Assembly (NCBI GenBank): GCA_949592205.1 | Contig: CATIUR010000001.1 | Location: 312,632,250-312,696,249, forward strand | DNA length: 64,000 nt | From: Helichrysum umbraculigerum | Lineage: Eukaryota > Streptophyta > Magnoliopsida > Asterales > Asteraceae | Direction: 5' to 3' | Shown: piece after piece, positions 57,566 to 64,000 of the stretch | Position numbering within the stretch: position 1 is the stretch's first letter | How the letters are laid out: the number at the start of each line of letters is the position of its first letter | Translations under genes and position numbers: made by a program | The notes under the pieces: generated by a model | What the model saw: only the letters and a program-made list of their open reading frames with translations | The model's database searches: none | What the model was told of the DNA's origin: nothing

Positions 57566-59212
57566 TCTAAGTCATGAGTCGTATAATTTTTCTCGTGTAC
57601 TTTTAGTTGACGTGATGCATATGCAATGACTTTGTCATTTTGCATCAAAACGCAACCCAATCCCTGATGCGAAGCATCACAGTAGACAACAAAGTTTTCT
57701 ACTCCTTCAGGTAATGATAGTATGGGTGCGCTACTCAGTTTCTGTTTCAATAGTTGGAATGCATTCTCTTATTTCTCACTCCAATCGAATTTCTTGTCTT
57801 TTTGAGTTAACATGGTAAGTGGCTGGGCTATCTTTGAAAAGTTTGCGATGAATCGCTTGTAATAGCCAGCTAGACCAAGAAATTGTCGCACCTCAGTTGG
57901 GGTTTTTGGTGCTTCACAGTTGTTAATTGCCTCAATTTTGGATGGGTCCACGTGAATTCCCTTGTCATTGATCACATGACCAAGGAAATGAACCTCTCGC
58001 ATCCAAAATTCACATTTAGAGAACTTTGCATAAAGCTTCTCGTTCTGTAGTAGTTCGAGGATAAGTCTCAGATGTTGTTCGTGATCCTCTTTCATTCGTG
58101 AGTATACTAAGATGTCGTCAATAAACACAATGACGAACTTATCGAGATCGGGTTTGCATACTCTGTTCATGAGATCCATTAACACTGCTGGTGTGTTTGT
58201 CAATCCAAAAGGCATGACTAGGAACTCGTAATGACCGTAACGAGTCCTAAACGCAGTTTTCGGTACATCCTCTTCTCGTACCTTCAGTTGGTGGTAACTA
58301 GATCGTAGGTCAATTTTTGAGTAGTAACTTGACCCTTGTAGTTGATCGAACAGCTCATTGATGCGTGGTAATGGGTATCGGTTCTTGATAGTTACCTTGT
58401 TCAGTTCTCGGTAATCAATTCACATTCGCATAGATCCATCCTTTTTCTTGACGAACAAAACCGGAGCTCCCCAAGGTGAAGCTCGGCCGGATGAATCCTA
58501 AGTCCAGAAGTTCTTGCAACTGTGTAGACAGTTCTTGCATCTCTGATGGAGCTAGTCGATAAGGTGCGCGAGCAATTGGTGCTGCTCCTGGCACCAGATC
58601 GATGTGAAACTCGACCTGTCGCGGGGGCGGTAATCCTGGAAAATCGTCAGGAAATACTCCCGGATAATCAAGTACGATAGGTATATCGTCTATGCGTTGC
58701 TCCTCGGGTTTCTTTTCTACAACGTGCGCCAAAAATGCTTGGTATCCCTTTCGGAGATATTTACTGGCTTTTAAGCATGTAATCATTTTTGTGGCACTTC
58801 TTCGTTTCTCACCTTGGATTACTAAAGTTTCTCCTGTCGGTAGCTGTATGTGTACCAGCTTTTCGAAACATATGACCTCGGCGCGTTTCTTCGACAACCA
58901 GTCCATACCGACTATGATGTTGAAACTCCCCAACTTAACCGGTAGCAAGTCTATTTCGAAGAGATGACCTTCTAACTCCAAGGTGCATCCCGGTACTATT
59001 TCTCCTGACTCGATCAACTCACCATCGGCTAGTTCTATAGTGTGTTCGTTATCTAGTTTACGGGATTCAAGTTCTAATAGTGGTCTAAACTCAGTAGACA
59101 CAAAACTTAAATCGGCACCCGAATCAATTAACACAGAGGCATAATGGTTGTTTACGAGAAACGTACCAATGATGGTGTTAGGGTCCTGGCGTGCTTCTTG
59201 TGCTCCGATCAC
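57566..59212 (-). pseudogene. pol: pol 5' part of family C: protease, reverse transcriptase, RNase H
   Basis: Protease with DSGAD at about 59120, the DFPGLPPPRQVEF linker, reverse transcriptase with FIDDILVYSR and LGLAGYY, and RNase H with VYCDASHQGLG, ending at HDL where family D is inserted. Lesions: a frameshift and a TGA near 58420-58500 at the start of RT, and TAA at 57769. The frames around the breaks are otherwise open. Stops where family B has Gln or Cys codons suggest drift plus C-to-T decay. Confidence 0.92.
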
Positions 59213-60452
59213 GAATGCCCTTCCTTGAGCCGGTTGATTGTTGACGTTGTTGGCTCGGTTGTTGTTACCACGGTTGTTGTTGTTTTGGTTGTTGTTGTAA
59301 GTTTAGGGCATCTGTTTCGATAATGCCCATGTTCACCGCACTCAAAACACCCTTGGTTTTGACGTTCATTGTTTGTTCGTGGAGGAGGGTTGGTTCTACA
59401 GTCTTGGGTTTTGTGACCCCATACCTTACAGTTACCACAATACCCACACCCACCCTCGTGGTGTCGATTGCACTTTCCACACTTAGGCTTGTTACCTAGG
59501 TATGGTTTTGATTCAGTAGTGGTGGCAGCGTACGCTTTTGTGTTTCCTCCACTTTTCTTATTTTGTTGACCCTGACAGTCAGTTCCACCACCATTCCACT
59601 TTCCACCACCATTCCATTTTCACTTTATTCCACCAGAACTACCAGTATCAGTGTTACTTGATTTGCCTTTCCCTGATACAACCTTCTTAGTCAGGGTTCC
59701 CATTCTGACCGCCTCATCGGTCAACCTTTGTGCTAGAGTAACAGCACTCCTGAATGTGGCAGGTTCTGATGATGTAACCAGACTCCTGATCTGAGGTGCC
59801 AGTCCCCAGATGTAACGCTCAACGCGTTAGAACTCGGGTGTCACCATATATGGCACTAGTCGTGCTAGCTCTTGAAACTTAGTGGTGTACCCAGTGACAT
59901 CAACACCAACCATTTTAATGTCCCACAAGTCGGTTTCAACTTTCTGCATCTCACTACGGGGACAAAATTCTTCCAGCATCATTTTCTTCAGTACTCCCCA
60001 AGACATGGAGTGGGCAGCTTCCCGTCCCAGGGATTGAAGTTGACTGTTCCACCATGTAGCCTTGTCAGCCAAGGTGTAGGTGGCATACTTCACCATACAG
60101 TCTGGTAAAGAGTCACTGATATCCAACACTGATTCCATCTTTTATATCCAGTGAATGATACCAATAGCACCCTAAGTGCCATGGAACGTAGTTGGCTTAC
60201 AAGCCAGAAATGTTTTGTATGAACACCCACGTCGAGTATTCACAGTAGTCTCAGCGTTCACAGGGGTAGACCTGCTGTTATTTATCACATTCTAGGGATT
60301 ACGGCTTGCTTCATACTGAGCAATACCTTCAGCTATTCGTCTCGCGATCATTTGCTCATAGTTTCCTCGTTGTTGGGTGGTGGAGTGTTTTCAGGGACTG
60401 GAGGTGTAGTTGTCCGTCTACTGTTCTTGGTTGTTCGTCGTTTTGGTGGCAT
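59213..60452 (-). pseudogene. gag: gag of family C, multiply broken
   Basis: Starts MPPKRRTTKNSRR at 60452. Frameshift and stops follow within 120 bp and again near 60300, 60170, 60140 and 59825; a frameshift near 59290 separates the knuckles from protease. Recognisable pieces are the capsid-like domain (59827-60138, with LADKATWWNSQL) and cysteine knuckles (59300-59480, with CFECGEHGHYRNRC). Of the gags in this window it is the one closest to family A, for example MLEEFCP, TGYTTKFQELARLVP and LAPQIR, which marks C as A's relative with a pol. Confidence 0.9.
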
Positions 60453-61050
60453 GATTCCGTTCTGCGGTTAAGAAAATGCAGAAGTCAATGCCAAGATAGT
60501 GAATGTGAAAAGGACAAGATTTCACATTGTTTAACAAAGGAACAGTATGATGGATGAAGAACAAGATTTCACATTACGAGTCACACGACTTTGAAATGCC
60601 CATATGTACTTAGTACGATATAATCACGTTGGCTAGACGTCATTATATGATGCTAAATACATATTTCTTTTCATCATCATTTAACATGATTTGGTTCAAA
60701 GGAATTTAATACAAGAACCAACAATCAGTGGTTAATGTGTTTCAAGGAGTACAAGATGTGATTATATGTAGTGATCGTTTCGTTTTCGTTCTAACACGCG
60801 TATATAAATGTAAGTAGAATACTCTAGTTGACAATAAGTGTAATGAATACGAGATATAAACTAACATAAGTTATATTATATCAAAAGTTACAACGCTTTT
60901 ATAATGGTTTCATACAAAACAAGATGAGATTTCTAATACACCCATCGATGGCTAACGTTATACAAAAGTTAATGGGTTTCCTATACATATACCCATTCTA
61001 CATAAGGTTTCAACCTAGTACATAACATATACATCCCCAGTACGGTGGGT
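60453..61050 (-). other. Family C leader between extra ORF and gag
   Basis: The 260 bp next to gag match family A's leader (about 3325-3552), including TATGTATTTAGCATCATATAATGACG and the GCAG acceptor 9-10 bases before gag. The rest (60711-61050) is AT-rich with nothing recognisable. Confidence 0.8.
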
Positions 61051-61809
61051 CTAATGGGGATAAAATAAGTACAACCCTATGGCAGACACCATTGCTGCCA
61101 ACATCAAACAAACTCCCATAACAAGACCTACTACCCTCGCACGTCTCTCCAATACAGCCACACGTGCGCGAGTAGCGTCAGCTGACTCTCTGTCCACATC
61201 CACGTGTGTCTCCACAGTGCTGAGACGTCCATAGATAGACGTCACATCCCCATCCAAACGAGAAGTGTCACTGCGCAACTCTCTGATATAGCTGCGCGTG
61301 CCATAGTGTAACCCGAATAGGGTGCGAACCACATCAACTAGTGTAATAACAGTGAGCTCCAGAGGCTCATCAGTGAGAGGTAGTGGATGTGAAGACTCCC
61401 TGCTCTCAAAGGTTGAAGGGATATCCTCAAGTATCCTCCAACGCCTAAGTAAATATGGCATCCAGTCTAGGTGTGGGAGTCTCCTCTGTGGTGGCTCCTC
61501 AGCCACAGTCATCGGCGCCTTATCCCGTGGCGCAAGTAATCCAGTGGGAAGGTTTCCGACTGTCTTCCTAGGTGTCTGTCTCAGTCGGGATCTACGGGAG
61601 GTCTCTCCGATATGGTAATGTGGCTCGGCTACAGTACGTGCCGTAACAGGTGCAGTGACATGTAGTGTCGATGGTGGTACATAAGTGTCATCGGACGTGG
61701 CCCTAGTATGAATAAATGGGCTCTCGGGCACTGACGTCGCAACACCCTCAAGATCCTCAGTCGGCTCCTCATCCGAAGCGTAAATGTATATCGGGTTCTG
61801 TCTCGACAA
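61051..61809 (-). CDS. Extra ORF upstream of gag in family C: coiled coil with C-terminal membrane segment
   Basis: 252 residues, intact although the rest of C is decayed. Residues 1-60 are acidic and Ser/Thr-rich; 70-110 are Arg/Pro-rich; about 180-222 form a coiled coil (LDGDVTSIYGRLSTVE onward); about 225-248 are a hydrophobic segment (VVGLVMGVCLMLAAMVSAI) followed by only LYLFYPH. That is the layout of a tail-anchored membrane protein with its bulk in the cytosol. There is no signal peptide and it precedes gag, so it is not placed like an env gene. I do not recognise a family. Family A has lost this ORF. Confidence 0.75.
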   Translation of the reverse strand: MSRQNPIYIYASDEEPTEDLEGVATSVPESPFIHTRATSDDTYVPPSTLHVTAPVTARTVAEPHYHIGETSRRSRLRQTPRKTVGNLPTGLLAPRDKAPMTVAEEPPQRRLPHLDWMPYLLRRWRILEDIPSTFESRESSHPLPLTDEPLELTVITLVDVVRTLFGLHYGTRSYIRELRSDTSRLDGDVTSIYGRLSTVETHVDVDRESADATRARVAVLERRARVVGLVMGVCLMLAAMVSAIGLYLFYPH

Positions 61810-61961
61810 GCTGAGACAAAAGAAATCGCATGTGTCGTGTTAGTTGTATGTTAGATGTATGAAAACGTATGTATGAATGCAACGAATGTTCTAGCCAAGG
61901 CTATAGTCTAGGACTCTAAGGTTTTCAGTCACTTAAAGACTTCTAGTTCGCTATAACCAAT

Positions 61962-61975
61962 GGCTCTGATACCAA
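61962..61975 (-). promoter_or_regulatory. Primer-binding site, family C (tRNA-iMet)
   Basis: TTGGTATCAGAGCC on the minus strand, three bases after the LTR end. The following sequence, CATTGGTTATAGCGAACTAG, also follows family A's PBS. Confidence 0.92.
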
Positions 61976-62366
61976 GTATGTCACACCCTGCCAAACGGTA
62001 ATTACAATCAATACTAATAATGTGTGCGGAAGCTTTGGTGATGTGGCGGGCCTGCGAACAGTAATACAACCAAGTAGTACATACATCCAGAGCATATGGT
62101 TATCGCAGAACATAATGTATTAAAATGCCAATAATTAAATAGTTTTACAAAAGGTTACAACTTAGAAATGTTGTAACAATAGTAGTAGTGTTTGAAACAG
62201 TATTTTATAAAAATACATAACACAAAAATAGATTTCATAAATATAACCACAAATGAATTGTAGTAATATGGAGAAAATCCGAGTGTCCCAAAAGTAGTGG
62301 CATCCTAACAAGTGCAGGGTTGTTCGTCCTGATATGCATGCAGTTCTTACCTAAGCTGCTAATTCC

Positions 62367-63277
62367 CTGAAAAACATAGAGAAATCGTCAACAAAATTGT
62401 TGAGTGAATTCACAGGTTTGTGTATAATGTAATAAACCAAGTTGTTTATTAGTTGTCAAGTAGTTGTAGTGTAGGAAACACAAGTTTAACCAATTAAGGG
62501 AAAACATTTCCTAATAATCATAGTTGTTTGCTTTGTAGGAAACACAAGTTATTTCAAGTCTAAATAACATTTCCAAATTTGTTGCAAGTAGGAAACACAG
62601 GTTAACCTAACTAAAGATTAACATTTCCAAAGTAGTTATCGTAGGAAACACAGGTTAATTCAATTAAGAGTTAACATTTCCCAAATAAGTAGTAGTAGGA
62701 AACACAGGCTGATCCAACTAAGGATCAACATTTCCAAAGCAGTTGTCGTAGGAAATCACTTCCTAAATTGTAGTTTTGTGGGAAATATTAGACGGTGATC
62801 CCTTAAAGGTTAGCTAGACCTTATGAGTTAAAGCAACGCGACCTAACCCTATAACCAAACCACGACCATCAGTAGTTGTTTGCCAAGTAGGACCTGTAAG
62901 TATACGCTCCAAAACCGTAGGACGGTCGTCACGGCGATAGTACTATCCGTATACTCAGTGGCTAGAGTCACCTAGCTAATGGTTATAGTCTGTAGCCATA
63001 AGGACTTTTATGCACTACATCGTAAGCCTAGGTCCATTCTAGGATTCGTTGTCTAATTCCCAAAATAGTATGAAAACATTTCATAAATAGCAGTTCAAAT
63101 AGTTATATGAAATACCCTTTCATAAACAGTTGAGTAAATACATCCAGTATTTATAAACAGTTCAAATAAATACAAGCAGTATTTATAATTAGTATTTGCA
63201 TGCAGTAGCAAATAGTTTCTATGTTTTCACCCCGAGTTTTAAAACATTAAAACAGTGAAAAGGGGTTGTGAACTCAC
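62367..63277 (-). other. Putative intron inside the family C LTR
   Basis: 911 bp; acceptor CTATGTTTTTCAG|GGAATTAGC matches family A base for base over about 20 positions, donor ACT|GTGAGTTCAC is somewhat weaker. Confidence 0.5.
62474..62763. repeat. Hairpin array in the family C LTR
   Basis: Six units, each GGAAACACA... to ...AACATTTCC, at 62474-62511, 62538-62574, 62591-62628, 62644-62681, 62698-62735 and a short one at 62751-62763. The outer stem GGAAA/TTTCC is constant; the inner stem varies but pairs: GTTATTT/AAATAAC, GTTAA/TTAAC, TGATCC/GGATCA. The first unit pairs less well. It occupies the same LTR interval as family A's array but with unrelated sequence. Confidence 0.78.
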
Positions 63278-63521
63278 AGTAAATGCGTAGATGTGATAGC
63301 CAGCGGTGGAGAGTCGTTAAGTCCGAGGTACGTCAACCTATACAATGTAAACGTATAAACATAAGTGATTGATTATTTGTCGAATCACGTTAATAGTTTG
63401 TTTGTGTTGAAGAAATCATTGATTCCTTAATTTGTATTGTTCGTTGGTGACGATGTTTTGAAATACAAGTAATGTTCCTCGAGTCACAATCTCGTTAAGT
63501 ATACCTATACATGTATGTAGT

Positions 63522-63590
<69 letters not shown>
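63522..63590. repeat. (GT)n(AT)n microsatellite
   Basis: About 12 GT followed by about 22 AT dinucleotides inside the family C LTR. Confidence 0.97.
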
Positions 63591-63592
<2 letters not shown>

Positions 63593-63730
63593 TGTTTCGT
63601 TTCCTTTGGGCATATATATAATTGTTCTATATATATGTGTATAAAAATATACTTGTTTGTATATTATTAATCGTATGTTTGTAAAACATATATCCCGTTC
63701 GTTATGTAAAGTAAGTCAACTTCAAGTGTC

Positions 63731-63731
<1 letters not shown>

Positions 63732-63795
<64 letters not shown>
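63732..63795. repeat. (TA)n microsatellite
   Basis: About 32 TA dinucleotides; length is likely to be unstable and is easily misread by sequencing. Confidence 0.97.
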
Positions 63796-63796
<1 letters not shown>

Positions 63797-63938
63797 GTGT
63801 ATCGTTACTCATCTCGTTTTATTTCGTTAATCGTATATGAACATAAAGTCGTCATTTGTGTATATATATAGAATATATATAGATTAGTCGTTTGTTATTA
63901 AGTATATATATATATATTCTCATAAAAGTTCGTCATTT

Positions 63939-63941
<3 letters not shown>

Positions 63942-64000
<59 letters not shown>
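63942..64000. repeat. (AT)n microsatellite at window end
   Basis: An AT run that continues to the last base of the window, so its true length is unknown. A shorter TA run sits at 63903-63918. Confidence 0.95.

Larger units (their letters stand above)
61979..64000 (-). mobile_element. 5' LTR of family C (incomplete in window)
   Basis: On the minus strand it ends GGGTGTGACA before the PBS; its start lies beyond the window. It contains a putative intron (62367-63277; ACT|GTGAGT and TATGTTTTTCAG|GGAATT), a hairpin array (62474-62763), ACCGT-AGG-ACGGT, and several TA/TG microsatellites toward the window end. The acceptor block is nearly identical to family A's. Confidence 0.85.

Noticed and set aside
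61051..61809. An env gene in family C
   Set aside because: The ORF has a C-terminal hydrophobic segment but no signal peptide, and it lies before gag rather than after pol.
63416..63613. An ORF encoding Tyr-Ile repeats
   Set aside because: It is the translation of the TA/TG microsatellite.

Overview
This is a block of plant nuclear DNA made almost entirely of Ty3/gypsy LTR retrotransposons; I see no complete host gene. The kingdom call rests on tRNA-iMet primer-binding sites (TTGGTATCAGAG), TG...CA LTRs of 2.3-3.6 kb, a gag-PR-RT-RNaseH-INT order with a chromodomain-like C terminus (Tekay/Del-type chromovirus, inferred), and a Mutator-type MITE with a 9-bp target duplication. A eudicot is likely; the species cannot be read from the sequence.

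Four related families are present, called A-D here. 1-24855 (+): a head-to-tail array of family A, LTR-gag-LTR-gag..., in which neighbours share one LTR. The period is exactly 4438 bp (4437 for the first step). Each unit is a 2.5-kb LTR, a PBS, a 436-bp leader, an intact 406-aa gag and a short tail with a polypurine tract; there is no pol. The last array unit (from 22805) has lost half its LTR, its PBS and its leader. 24904-33825 (-): a permuted piece of family B, an autonomous gag-pol element also arranged as internal-LTR-internal (period 7819 bp), joined to array A by templated filler DNA. 33826-40329 (+): more family A, with one broken gag. 40330-40906: a low-complexity segment with an unidentified coding fragment. 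40907-64000 (-): family C, an old gag-pol element with many lesions, split at 43686-57565 by family D (5-bp TSD TCTAA). D lacks pol and the capsid part of gag. D itself contains a solo LTR of its own family (E, TSD CAGTT) and a 327-bp MULE-type MITE.

The families appear to form two helper/parasite pairs. A shares its leader, gag and LTR features with C, which has pol and an extra ORF that A lacks. D shares its leader with B, which has an open gag-pol. In both pairs the PBS-proximal leader, where retroelement RNA is expected to dimerise and be packaged, is what has been kept.

The strongest unexplained signals are RNA-like structures: (i) a leader hairpin in B and D with a 9-nt loop holding the palindrome TGATCA, built like a retroviral dimer-initiation site; (ii) arrays of short hairpins with compensatory stem changes inside the LTRs of A and C; (iii) perfect TGCGACGTA inverted repeats in the LTRs of A and B; (iv) a putative intron inside the LTR of all four families; (v) a hairpin with a GGGAC-type loop next to the polypurine tract in all four. 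LTRs of D and E also carry arrays of 12 to about 20 W-box cores.
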